DNA from: Dillenia suffruticosa | Lineage: Eukaryota; Streptophyta; Magnoliopsida; Dilleniales; Dilleniaceae | Direction: 5' to 3' | Assembly (NCBI GenBank): GCA_033439265.1 | Contig: JAVTVX010000035.1 | Coordinates: 10,628,001-10,692,000, forward strand | DNA length: 64,000 nt | Part shown: piece after piece, positions 11,177 through 21,159 of the stretch | How the letters are laid out: each line of letters begins with the position of its first letter | Position numbering within the stretch: position 1 is the first letter of the stretch | Position numbers and translations under genes: made by a program | The notes under the pieces: model-generated | Database searches by the model: none | The model's input: only the letters and a program-made list of their open reading frames with translations | What the model was told of the DNA's origin: nothing

Positions 11177-12223
11177 TTATTCACGTACGCCTGCCCTACT
11201 AACATGAGATGGGGCCTCCTCTGCCTCCACCTTCACCTCCACCTTCATCTTCACCTCCATTTCTTCTCTCCCACTCTCACCAGGCCCCACATTCACCCCC
11301 TGACAGCTCAACAACACCCCATTCCCATTCTCCCTCTTCCATCCCCCACCGCCACCTCCGCCATCATGCACATTTTCCGATGCCATCAGGATCTCATCCA
11401 GCGAGGCTGAGTCTTGCCGACGACACAATGAGAAACTCTCTATCTCAAACAGGTCTGAGCTTGCATCACTTGCCACATCATCGTCCGCAGTCAGGGTCCC
11501 CCTGCTAGATTTTGGACTTGTAGGAAGGTTGTAGTAGAATCTGTTTGATGATTTTGGCTTGATAACTTCCAATGAGCCTCTAGGAGTTATGTCCTGAGAT
11601 TGAGAAGCACAACAAGGCCTTGGCGGTAATGGTGAGCTCAGGACAGGAAAAGTAAAGCCATCACCCCCATTACTATCATTATTGTCTTCTATTTTCTTTG
11701 TTTCCATCATCTCCTCTTTTTCAATGGATGATTCGAAATCATTGCATCTCAGATTTGCTGATGCAGAGCTGATTCTGCTAACAACTTGAGTTTTTTCCTG
11801 CAGCCGTTGAGGTACATCTTGTTCTCTCGCTTGTGCAGCCTTTTTGCCGTAACAAGGACAGGGACAGGACAACTGACATATCCAATCTGAGAACCATTTT
11901 CTTTTGGTAATCATTTTCTTTGTCTTAAGGAAAACATTTTCTGAATCAGGAGGATTTGCCAGACATCCTGTATTGCTACTCCAGGCAGTCTCTGAGGATG
12001 CAGCGTTGAATGAATGACTACGATGACTCCCACTGCGTGAACGTGCATCAGGCGAAGGAATGTGGGAGAGAGACTGTTGTTGTGTAGCGACTGTAGTAAT
12101 TGAATGAGAGATGATTCTCTCTTGGGCATAAAAAGCACTGATGTCAGAGGAGTTAATTACCTTTTGGTGGGGCAGTGGTTTCTTTTCATCCGAGAGGCCC
12201 TTGATGCCATTGAAAAGCTCCAT
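11177..12223 (-). CDS. PHYTOCHROME KINASE SUBSTRATE-like protein
   Basis: An intact 348-residue single-exon frame starting MELFNGIKGLSD. Several blocks recall the PKS family, plasma-membrane-associated phototropin and phytochrome signalling adaptors acting in phototropism and leaf positioning. SSETAWSSNTGCLANPPDS (about residues 76-94) resembles the family's SEASWNSQTGLL-NPP block. The cysteine-rich CQLSCPCPCYGKK (about 115-127) resembles its CPC-GKK block, whose cysteines are thought to allow membrane attachment. FTFPVLSSP (about 190) and SDASSDLFEIESFS (about 252-265) are also family-like. The C-terminal third departs from what I know of the family: a poly-glycine run near residue 290, then a Lys/Glu-Val repetitive tail (EMEVKMKVEVKVEAEE). 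That tail arises from a CCT/CTT-type repeat in the DNA, which suggests a shifted or replaced terminus. The gene could also be a PKS-related paralogue. A TATA box lies about 55 bp upstream. Confidence 0.72.
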   Translation of the reverse strand: MELFNGIKGLSDEKKPLPHQKVINSSDISAFYAQERIISHSITTVATQQQSLSHIPSPDARSRSGSHRSHSFNAASSETAWSSNTGCLANPPDSENVFLKTKKMITKRKWFSDWICQLSCPCPCYGKKAAQAREQDVPQRLQEKTQVVSRISSASANLRCNDFESSIEKEEMMETKKIEDNNDSNGGDGFTFPVLSSPLPPRPCCASQSQDITPRGSLEVIKPKSSNRFYYNLPTSPKSSRGTLTADDDVASDASSDLFEIESFSLCRRQDSASLDEILMASENVHDGGGGGGGWKRENGNGVLLSCQGVNVGPGESGREEMEVKMKVEVKVEAEEAPSHVSRAGVRE

Positions 12224-12275
12224 TGCTATTAATATAGGACATTGATATCAAACCAATAGATGGCAATGATGTTGG

Positions 12276-12284
12276 TATATATAG
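12276..12284 (-). promoter_or_regulatory. Candidate TATA box of the PKS-like gene
   Basis: CTATATATA on the minus strand, about 55 bases before the ATG. This would give a short 5' leader of roughly 25 bases. The call rests on position and sequence only. Confidence 0.4.
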
Positions 12285-12299
12285 AGATCGAGTCTCTTA

Positions 12300-13080
12300 A
12301 TTATGGCCCCGACGTTAAATATATATAAATAGAAAAATTTGATTCATATACTTGTGCAAATAGTTGTTACTACGTTTTAAAAATAATTATTATAATTTTT
12401 AAGTAAACAAAATTAAGGGATGCGAAGTCTTTTTTTTTTTAATCAACAGCAAATTCATCATTCAATTTGGTTGATAATCAATTTAATTTATGCCACATCA
12501 TTAAGTCAATTATATGACTTGATATAAATACATTCGTAGACATACAACAATAAATAAACAAATTCAAAATAGTAAAATGACACAGTTCTGCAAATTCAAG
12601 TAAGCCTCGGAAAATTTGAAGAACCATGGAAAGGAAATTTTCTCATTTTCGAAGAGAAGTTATAGACTATGCAATGAAGAAAATGATTGTCTAATTTCCA
12701 TCATAGCATGAAGTTGAGTAGAATATGACTGCAGTCCACTTCTTTGAAGTTCATTGAATTCATCAAATGGCTCTCAAAATAAAGAATCAGCAAAGGCAAT
12801 CATATCCCACGCATTTTGGGTCTCAGGTCAGGGGAATGTGAACCCCACAAGCAGTTAGATCCATTATGTTTTCAAGTACTTGAGCCAATATAAACAGACC
12901 CAATGGTCAATGACACCAGAAAACTTTCAGAAACCAATGCTGGAGTCTCCTGGGTCAACAGTTCACCTTTATTTATTTATTTATTTATTTGCTTTTTTCA
13001 TCTTCATTTAACATAATTTTTTCTTTTGTGATCTTTAGATTTGGTCTAGTTCTAATTGATTCTTTTTTTCTTTTTTATTG
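12300..13080. other. Upstream region of the PKS-like gene
   Basis: AT-rich with no coding sequence recognised. A (TTTA)n tract lies at about 12968-12992. It probably holds regulatory DNA of the minus-strand gene, but no element can be named. Confidence 0.4.
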
Positions 13081-13082
13081 TT

Positions 13083-13500
13083 CTTGCAGACATTCGCATT
13101 CCCAACTAGCAATAGTTGTATATCTGCAGGATCTTTGTGGTCTATTACCACTGATATTGTAAGGGAAACAATATAGTGGTGCTTGTGCGAGGAAGTTCAT
13201 TGTGAACACAAAAGAAAGGATTCTTCATACAGGACACAGTAAGAATGCCCTAGAAGCCGCAAACAGAAATGCAAATGACCTGTAAGGCATTAAATTATTT
13301 TTCTTAAGAGAGCTCAAGATCCTGGCAGTGGCAAGACTTTACAAATATGCAGAATGTACTCCGGAATTTGCTGTTTGATTGTAGTTCATTTTTTTAGAAT
13401 ATCCCCCCAACCGTGTTTCACCCTCAAATTCCTTAACTAGCCAAAATAAGATACTTGGAAAGCATGTAAAGGGATGTAATGATGAGGGAGGATTTCTTAA
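13083..13500 (+). pseudogene. Possible FMO remnant (two short matches)
   Basis: At 13088-13120 the translation IRIPN-LAIVGYL, and at 13417-13465 FHPQIP-LAKIRYLES, each resemble the HPRIPQLAVVGYSES block found in every FMO copy of this window. A run of KRKDSS-like codons follows the first (13208-13225). The matches are short, broken by stops and partly out of order, so this could be two overlapping fragments or one rearranged copy. Confidence 0.4.
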
Positions 13501-13650
13501 AGTGATATGCTTACATCTATAATAGAAAGACACCGCATTGGTCCTCTATATATGTTACTGTGCAAAATTGTCCAACAAAATGTGTATTAGCTGGAAAAAA
13601 AAAATCCACAGGGTAGACCCTACATATATTTTATACATTTGCATATGTAT

Positions 13651-15258
13651 CACTACCAGAAAACACAGCATTAGCGACAGAAAATTATCGACGGATTTTT
13701 TTCCGTCGGTAATAGTGACGGAATTGCGATGGATTACAGATGAAAATTTTATCGACGAATTAACGACAGATTTTGTATAATTTTTTTTAAATTTTTAAAT
13801 TTTAAGTTCTTTTTAATTTTTTTATAAATCTATCAGCGACGGATTACCGATAGATTACCGATATAAATTTTACCGACAGAAATATTACCGACGGATTTTT
13901 AAAATTTTTTAAAAATTTTTGTAAACCTATTAGCAATAGATTACCAATGGATTACCAACAGAAAAATTAGCGATAAATTATAGACGAAAAAATTAGCAAC
14001 GGAATACCGACGGATTAGCGACGGATTTTTTTTTAATTTTTTTAAAATTTTTTAAAATTTTAAAATTTTTATTTTTTATTTTATTTTGTAGAAGGATAAT
14101 ATTATCTTATTTTTTTAAAATTTTTATTTATTTTAAGCTAAAATAAAATTATTTCATTATTTTATAAAAAAAATTATATTTTTATATTATTTTATTTTTA
14201 TGAAAACAATTAATTTTTTTTAATTTTTTATTAATTCTTTAAATTTTATTTTTTATTTTATTTTATTTTGTCAAAAAATAATATTATTTTATTTTTTTAA
14301 ATTTTTTTTTATTTTATTTTAAGCTTAAACCTTATTATTTTATTATTTTATAATAAATTATCAATTTATATTATTTTATTATTAATAAAAAATATGTAGT
14401 AAAGATAATAAATAAAAAAAAAGAGTATAAATATAAAGGTATATTTGGTCCGGTGATTTTGTTCCTTATTGTGTTTCATGTGTCCCAAGTTCGAATCAAG
14501 ACGCAAGACGGAGACATATAGAAAGCATTTTATACGGATTAGCGACAGAAATTTTTTATTTTATTTTTTATAATTTTTTTTTATTTTTATAATTTTATAA
14601 TTTTATTTAATAATTTTTTATTTTATTTTTTTCAAATTTTTTATTATTTTATTTTAAGCTAAAATAAAATTATTTTATTATTTTATAATAAATTAAAATT
14701 TTATATTATTTTATTATTGTTAAAAATATGATATAAAGATAATAAGTAAAAAAAAAAGAATTATAATTAGATAAGAAAGATGGTCTCGTGGTTTGCTCAC
14801 ATTGCTTTCACGTGTAACAGGGTTCGATGCAAGACAAGCGGGTCGGGCAGGAGGGTGGGCGGGCGCGTGCAAGCTGGTCAGGGGCCGGTTGGGCTAGTGG
14901 GTGGTGCGTGTGGCTTGTTCTTTTAAGGTGCTTCAACAATTAGCGACGGATTGTATATCCGTCGCTAATAATTCATTATCAGTGACGGAAAAATCGCTAA
15001 TAATTCATTATCAGCGATGAAAAATTTTTCCGTTATTGATTTTTTTTAATTTTTTAAATCAGCGCAACGGAAATTTTTCGTCACTAATCCATCGTTGATA
15101 TCAGCGATCAATATATTTCGATCGGCAAAAATTAGCGTGGTCATTTTTTGCGATGAATTTTTTCTGTCGCTAAATCCGCCGCTAATACCCTTTAGCGACG
15201 GATTTTTGACTTTCAACGATGGAAATTTTTGTCGCTGATATCGTGTTTTCTGGTAGTG
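13651..15258. mobile_element. Non-autonomous CACTA (En/Spm-like) DNA transposon 2
   Basis: Perfect 16-bp terminal inverted repeats, cactaccagaaaacac at 13651-13666 and its exact inverse at 15243-15258, are flanked by the 3-bp duplication tat. Subterminal regions are filled with short direct and inverted copies of gcgacggattttt-type motifs, more than in element 1. The 1.6-kb interior is AT-rich with one GC-rich patch (about 14830-14920) and no transposase. The perfect termini suggest a younger insertion than element 1. The two belong to one family, because the subterminal motif and the interior plan (AT-rich block, box B-like patch, GC-rich patch) are the same. Confidence 0.93.
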
Positions 15259-15261
15259 TAT

Positions 15262-15783
15262 CAAGCATTGTGGACCATGGCAAGAAGGGTTAATATGTTT
15301 CCAAGACAAAATATCCTAAAAGAATATATGTTCTGGAAACTTGTCACACAATATTAAACTTTGAGCATATATTGGTGATTGCATTAACTTCAATTCAATC
15401 ATCTGCTGAAACGTGAATTGGCTTAATTAACTTGACCACCTGGCCAAATTTAGAATGATAGTTCTGTGATGGTAGAAAGATCATTGTTTGCAAGTCATGG
15501 AGATTATAAAACATAAATTCCAAATCATCAGTTGTTGTCTGCACTATAATTCAGGAGCTAAATGAATACTTCTCAAATAACATTAGCACATGATTATCAA
15601 AAACATGTGGCATATGTAGCTATCTTCAATGTCGTGGTCTTTCTTGAGGTTGCTAATTTGGAATAGCTATTGACTAGAAGAAAGAAAAGAACATTCAATT
15701 GTACCCTAGAAAAGAAGAACCAAAGTTCATGAAAGGCACTGCCAAACATCACTTCAATTCCTTGAAGCTTCAAAAATCAAGGG
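15262..15783. other. Spacer upstream of FMO pseudogene B
   Basis: Ordinary AT-rich DNA with no frame or element recognised. It may include the former promoter of the FMO copy starting at 15784. Confidence 0.4.
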
Positions 15784-16477
15784 ATGGAGAGACAGATAAC
15801 AATCCTCGGTGCTGGAATGAGCGGTCTTATCACTTGCAAGTACCTTTTAGCAAGAGGTTTCCATCCTGTCGTCTTTGAAGCTGAAAGCTGTGTTGGAAGG
15901 ACTCTGGGCACATACCAAGAGTACACCAAACTTCAGAACTCTAAATAATTTTCCAATTTTCTGGTTTTCCATGGCCTTTTTATGTTCAAGGCCAAATCCA
16001 AGTTGTAACCAAGCGAAGGATTACTTTGAATTACATTTTCAACACTTGTTATCATGCCTTACGTTAAGTTCCATTCCAACATTGTTTGTATTGATTATGT
16101 CGGGGAGTCTGTAAAGGACATGGAGTTGTGGGATATTTTGGGCAGAACAGGCACAAGCCATTTGGTTCAAAAGGGAAGTGGCATATTTTAGTGCTTGACA
16201 CAAAGACTGCTTGATAGAGGTACTTACAGTAGCATAGCTATTTTGTCCTTTCTCTTCCTATATATGCACTTATATTTTCATGCAGGACAAATCGTTGTAC
16301 ATTTACTTCCCTTTGAGGTCCATGTTAAAAGATAAAGTATCCTATTCATATTGAAAATTCCCGCAAGATTTAACTCAAAATAGAACCGCACCTTTTCTGC
16401 AACAATTGTTTGTCATGGTACAAGCAAAACGACAAGAAAGAAAAGTACAATTTGGAGTCATGTATGCAATTATACCT

Positions 16478-17160
16478 AAAAGACGTGACAGGCTATGTCA
16501 CGGGTTGAACCTGCGACATGGGCTATGTCGTGTCTTAAAAGACGTGACATGGCCAGCGGCACCGCGGGAGGGAGAGAGAGGTCTCCTGCGGCGGTGGGCA
16601 GCAGTGGGGGAGGGAGGGAAAGGGAGACTCCCGCGGCTGTGAGGGGGGGAGGGAGAGGGCTTCCGTGGCAGTGGGGGAGGGAGGGAGAGGGAGGAGTGCC
16701 GCAGGAGGGAGAGAGAGAGAGGAGTGCCGCGGGGGGAGGGAGGGAGAGAGAGACAGCCGTGGGTGGGGGAGGGAGAGAGAGACAGCCGCGGGCTGAGGAG
16801 GGAGAGAGAGCCGCGGGGGGAGGGAGAGAGAGAGAGAGCCACGGGCGGCAAGGGGGAGAGAGAGAGCCGCGGGGGGAGGGAGGGGGAGAGGAGCAATGCC
16901 GCGGGTGGGGGAGGGAGGGAGAGAGGACCGTCACAGGCGGCAGAGGGAGGAGCCGCAAGAGTGCCGCGGGGGTGGGAGGGAGCTGGACCGTCGCGTCTTC
17001 AAGACACGACATGTGACTCTAGCCTAATCGGGTGTTATCACGTGGTGTCGCGAGTTCAATTCACGACAAAATGGGGTTAATTTCAGAATTTTTTTGTGTT
17101 GAGGTTGTTTTAGAATTTTTTTTTTTTTTTTTTTTGTAAAGATTTAATTTGGAACATGAC
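16478..17160. mobile_element. Candidate non-autonomous MULE-related insertion with GC-rich core
   Basis: Sits inside FMO copy B. Palindromes of the type gtcgtgtct...agacgtgac (16480-16545) and gtcgcgtcttcaagacacgac (16987-17010), plus gtcgcgagttcaattcacgac (17047-17067), echo the palindromes next to the termini of the MULE at 26242-32088. The AT-rich sequence outside the right palindrome (about 17080-17150), read in reverse, also resembles that MULE's terminal repeat. The core (about 16560-16985) is a G/A-rich imperfect repeat of gccgcgggggagggagaga units. Exact termini and target duplication were not found, so the extent is approximate. Confidence 0.5.
16560..16985. repeat. G/A-rich imperfect tandem repeat
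   Basis: Degenerate units with a gccgcgg head and a gggagagagaga tail. The strand asymmetry (purine-rich on plus) leaves long open frames on both strands that encode only low-complexity Arg/Gly/Glu or Pro/Ser/Leu, so I do not call genes here. Confidence 0.85.
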
Positions 17161-18057
17161 TCTACAATTTGTTCACTGTTCTCTATATCAGTTACTCAGA
17201 ATTCGGTGGTGTATTTTGGTAAGTAGTACGCAGTTGAGTTTGCAGTTCTTTGCCTCGGGAGATTTAGTGGTCCTGCCAACATGCCTGAGTGCCCTGCAGG
17301 TCAAGGTCCAAGTATTCGATGGAAACTGCCAATGAAAATGTGCATGATACCAAAAACGCTGCTTTCTGCAGGATGCTTGTTCATGTATCATAACTCTGTT
17401 TCCTGAAGGAAGCATAGTTTTAAAGAGAATAGAAAACATCAGATTTTGCAAAGAAGGTTTAGTCATTGATGGACAAGTTAGAGCCTCTCAAAACAGATTT
17501 AGTGATTTTAGCCACTGGATACAAAGGTGGAGAGAAGCTCAAAAACATGTTCAGGACTCCAAACTTGCAAGAACAAATTACGGGAGCTCCCACGTCAACA
17601 ATTCCTCTTTACAGGTTGCTTTATTACTCGTGATCTGTAATTTAAGTACTTCTCATTGCCTAAAACAATGCAAGTCTCCTTTTGGCTATTGGAGAGAAAC
17701 AATTCAACCCAGAATTCCTCAACTGGCAGTAGTAGGATACTCGGAGAGTTTGTCCAACATATATACCTCAAGAGATTAGATGTCAATGCCTAGCACATTT
17801 GCCTGATGGGAACATAAACTTGCCCAATATTAAGGACATGGAAAAAAGATGTGACCATGTGAGAATAGTACCTGAGACTATACGCAGGAAGCTATCATAG
17901 AAAATCCTGCATCGGAGCATTCCGCATATGGTACAATAACCAATTGTGCAAAGACATCGGATGCAAACACAAAAGAAAGAAGGGTTTCTCTAAGGAGCGG
18001 TTCGAGCCATATGGACAGTGAGATTATTCAGGACGGTGCGGCCTGTCAAATAAGTAG

Positions 18058-18858
18058 CTACAGTCGGTACAGATCAGTAAGTGATTAGGTTTATTTGCTT
18101 AACAAATCAAATTATCTTCATAAAGTGTGTGGACAGGTCACCAAAGCGTCTTCATCTAAGCTATAAATTGAATATTATCTATCAAATCCAAAAATTAAGT
18201 TATAACCCTTTGTTTTTCTAGGGCTGCTTGTTTAAAATTTGAAGGTCACCATCGTCAGCCACTGCTATAGGACTTCTGCTGACCAAATAGCCAACTTTGC
18301 AAGGAAATGAGGAATTGAATTTGCATGAAATCTATATAGGGAATAGGGGAATGAAATGAAATTTTGATGAAATCATCCTGAGTAGCCCATTTAAATTTAC
18401 TTACTAGGTTGTAATTTTAATAGTTCTGGTGTTAGCCACCACAAGGTTTTGTCTAAGTCCCTGTTTAGTGCTCTAAAGTGCCAAACCAGAAAGCTTAACA
18501 ATTAGAAGAGCTAAAACTGCTAGAAAGATATGCAAAATTGAAGAGGAAATGTTCTAAAACAGAAAGTTTTCAAAGAAGGAACAGAAATTCTGGACAGTTC
18601 CATCGTCTCTCTCTTTTTTTTTTTTTTTTTTTTTTAATTAAAAAAAAAAGACATATAGCAACCCTTTTAGATGTGCAAGAAGGCTTCTAGAGGAAGCATC
18701 GTAAGACTAGGACAGCCACTACCTAATGACTTAACCATAATTTGCTAATGGTTACAACAGAAAAAGGTTTCACATAACAAAAACACAAAAAACATATTTA
18801 CGGTGGGAGTCTCTGAGAAAAAAATCTCCACAGTGTGCAATATCATATAATATATAGG
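18058..18858. other. Intergenic spacer
   Basis: No gene was seen. It includes a poly(T) run joined to a poly(A) run at about 18610-18650. Confidence 0.4.
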
Positions 18859-18927
18859 TGTTAGAAAAAACAAGATAAAACAGAAAATAGAGGGAATAAA
18901 AAAAGTAAACCGAAAAAAAAAAGACTC

Positions 18928-18966
<39 letters not shown>

Positions 18967-20304
18967 CAATAGATTGTATATATAATAAATTGAGAGAGAA
19001 TGATTCATATATTTTTGTATACAATAGGTTATATAAAAACTCTATTATCCTAAAAATATAAAAATAAGAATAACTAAAATATTTACAAGATTAGTAATAA
19101 TAAATGAAATAATTATAATATTAAAATTTTGAAAAATCAATATTTTCAAAACCTTTTCAATTTGAAAAGCTTCAAAACTTTTTTAATAAGATAAGTCAAG
19201 ATAGTAGAGAAGCCTTTGAAACCATAATAATTCTGTAATAGTGTCACCAAGGATACGATATTCTGCCTCTGTACTAGAACGAGCTGTAAAAATTTGTTTC
19301 TTACTATACCAGGAGATTAAAGAATCGCAAAAAAAAAATACAATAGCCTGTAAAAGTGAATAATATGTTCAATTCAAATTTATATAATTGACCAATAGAG
19401 ATAAGATTTAAGATGAGTGTAAAGATAAAAAATGTATTTGATAAATCTAAAAAGAAGTTGGAAAGATAACCAATATAAGTAACTGGCATGGTAAAAGCAT
19501 CGGTCGTATGAATCATGGGTTGTTTGATAGGAGTAAATAAAGAAGTAAAAGAGCGGGAATCATGGGTCACATGGTTAAAACAAGTAGAGTAAAAAAAATC
19601 AAGGAGAGGTACATGATATGGTGAAGAGTATAGTATGGTTCTGATTAGTAGAAGAAAGAATTTGTTATAAAAGAGTTTAAAAATTACTAAAAGATATTGT
19701 AAAGTATAATGAAGCAGGAAAAAAATAGAGAATAAAACAGGCTGAGTAGAAAAGGCAATAATAACAAAATTCTCAATAGCAGTAATAGCAACAAACCGTG
19801 AGATATGTTGAGAACTAACAGTAAAATGATTTTAGATCATAAAAATAGGTTGAGAAATATCTAATTTTTTCATAAATAGGTAAAAAATGTCTAATTGATA
19901 AGAAAAATAGAAAAAACTAGATCGAACACGTAATACTCTGGAACACGTAATACTCTGATACCATGTTAGAAAAAACAAAGATAAAGCAAAAAAATAAAGG
20001 GAATTAAGAAAACAGACTAAGAAAGAATTATTCATATATTGTACACATAATAGATTGTATACACGATAGATTGAGAGAGAATGACTCATATATTATATAT
20101 ACAATAAGTTATACAAAGACATTATTTATAGGGTGATTCCGTAAGATAAAGTTCTAAAATATAAAAGATAAGAATAAATAGATATTTACAATATTGATAA
20201 AAATAAATGAAATAATTACAATGTTGAAATTTCATAAAGTCAATATTTTTAAAATTTTTTCAATTTAGAAATCTTCAAACATTTTTTAATAAGATTTCTT
20301 CGAT
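18859..20304 (-). mobile_element. Internally deleted copia element (minus)
   Basis: Two diverged direct repeats of about 340 bp (18859-19201 and 19964-20304) both start tgttagaaaaaac. Just inside the right repeat lies ctctgatacca, the inverse of the plant copia primer site, which fixes the orientation as minus. Between them, near 19220-19290, the minus strand encodes SSTEAEYR, the RNase H signature of copia elements. The rest of gag-pol is missing. Flanks atagg (18854-18858) and ttagg (20305-20309) may be a 5-bp target duplication with one mismatch. Outer ends are less certain than the inner ones. Confidence 0.7.
18930..18966. repeat. (AT)n microsatellite
   Basis: About 17 AT dinucleotides inside the left repeat of the deleted copia element. 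The right repeat lacks this expansion. Confidence 0.9.
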
Positions 20305-20461
20305 TTAGGAAGTTAAATATTATTTACAATAGGAAAATAACTAATGCTCACAGAGGCAAGAAATTCAAATCTTAGATATCCTCGATCTTCAAAAACTTCA
20401 TTAACTAACTGGTCCTTTAATCTCATCATATTGTGGAAAGGGAGAGACGGATTAATAGATT

Positions 20462-20884
20462 ATGATCATTGGTGCAGGAATGACGGCCTTCCCGCTCGCA
20501 AGTACCTTGTGCAGAGGGGTTTTAGTCCCATAGTCTTTGAAGCTGAAGGCTCATTCCTGACATTAGATTCAACTCTAAAGTCATCAGTTTAGACTCTGTT
20601 GGAGAATCTGACATGGAGATGGGGTCCTGGTCTCTATGGGGTGGAACAGGAAAGCCTTTTGGCTCAAAAGGGAGATGGCCTACGGAAGTGCATGAAACTG
20701 GAAAATGCAACATGGAACATATTCTTCTTCTGCATAATGTACAATTTAAAATTATTTCATTTTCCCTTATTTTTTGTGTGAGTCCTATTTTCAGAATTCA
20801 AATCTTCTGGGGATTCTTTTGGACTAGGTCTATTAAGCTGAATTTGTTGTTCTGAACATTGGGCAATTCAGTGGCCTTGCCACA
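20462..20884 (+). pseudogene. FMO pseudogene C, 5' part
   Basis: Starts MIIGAGMTAF (FAD-binding glycine pattern kept), then after a frame break YLVQRGFSPIVFEAEG. A deletion joins this directly to SLDSVGESDMEMGSWSLWG followed by KPFGSKGRW (20580-20690), so about 60 expected residues are gone. The block AEFVV-NIGQFSGLP (20836-20884) is interrupted by the copia 2 target site and continues at 25544. The left copy of the duplication ccaca (20880-20884) belongs to this exon. Confidence 0.82.
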
Positions 20885-21134
20885 CGATAAGAATTGATTG
20901 TGAAAGGAAATGATTTTCCATTGAATAACTTTGTTTTGATACATATGTATATATACAAAATTGATATACGTAATTATAGAATACAAAGGAATCAATTAAG
21001 CAAAGAAAGGGAAAAAGAATCAACTAAAAAAGGAAAAGTCAATTAGACAATTAAAGGGAAGGGAATAATGGATGTCAAATCTTGTTCCTATAATCAAGTC
21101 TTCAATTGATGTTATTTCCTTAATTCTGCTAATA
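20885..21134 (-). repeat. 3' LTR of copia 2
   Basis: 250 bp, differing from 25289-25538 at about four sites, one of which changes the terminal dinucleotide. Confidence 0.95.
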
Positions 21135-21159
21135 CTCCCCCTCAAGCTGGTGCATGAAG

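Larger units (their letters stand above)
15784..18057 (+). pseudogene. FMO pseudogene B, nearly full length
   Basis: Begins MERQITILGAGMSGL at 15784 with an intact FAD-binding GxGxxG glycine pattern, then ARGFHPVVFEAES. Further exon-like blocks lie at about 15900-16200 (residues FPWP, NQAKDYFE and, in another frame, YVGESVKDMELWDILGRTG), 17225-17340 (FAVLCLGRFSGPANMPECP) and 17420-17615 (FCKEGLVIDG, then out of frame LATGYKGGEKLKNMF, ending at the conserved IPLYR exon boundary). The last block is 17690-18057 with stop TAG. Stops and frame shifts occur in every block. A GC-rich MULE-like insertion lies in the intron region (16478-17160). Members of this family oxygenate soft nucleophiles such as thioethers with FAD and NADPH. 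This copy is plainly dead but best shows the family's exon order. Confidence 0.88.

Noticed and set aside
16476-17016. Long overlapping frames on both strands (Pro/Leu/Ser-rich and Arg/Gly/Glu-rich)
   Set aside because: Pure low-complexity translation of a G/A-rich tandem repeat; stops are rare because of base composition.
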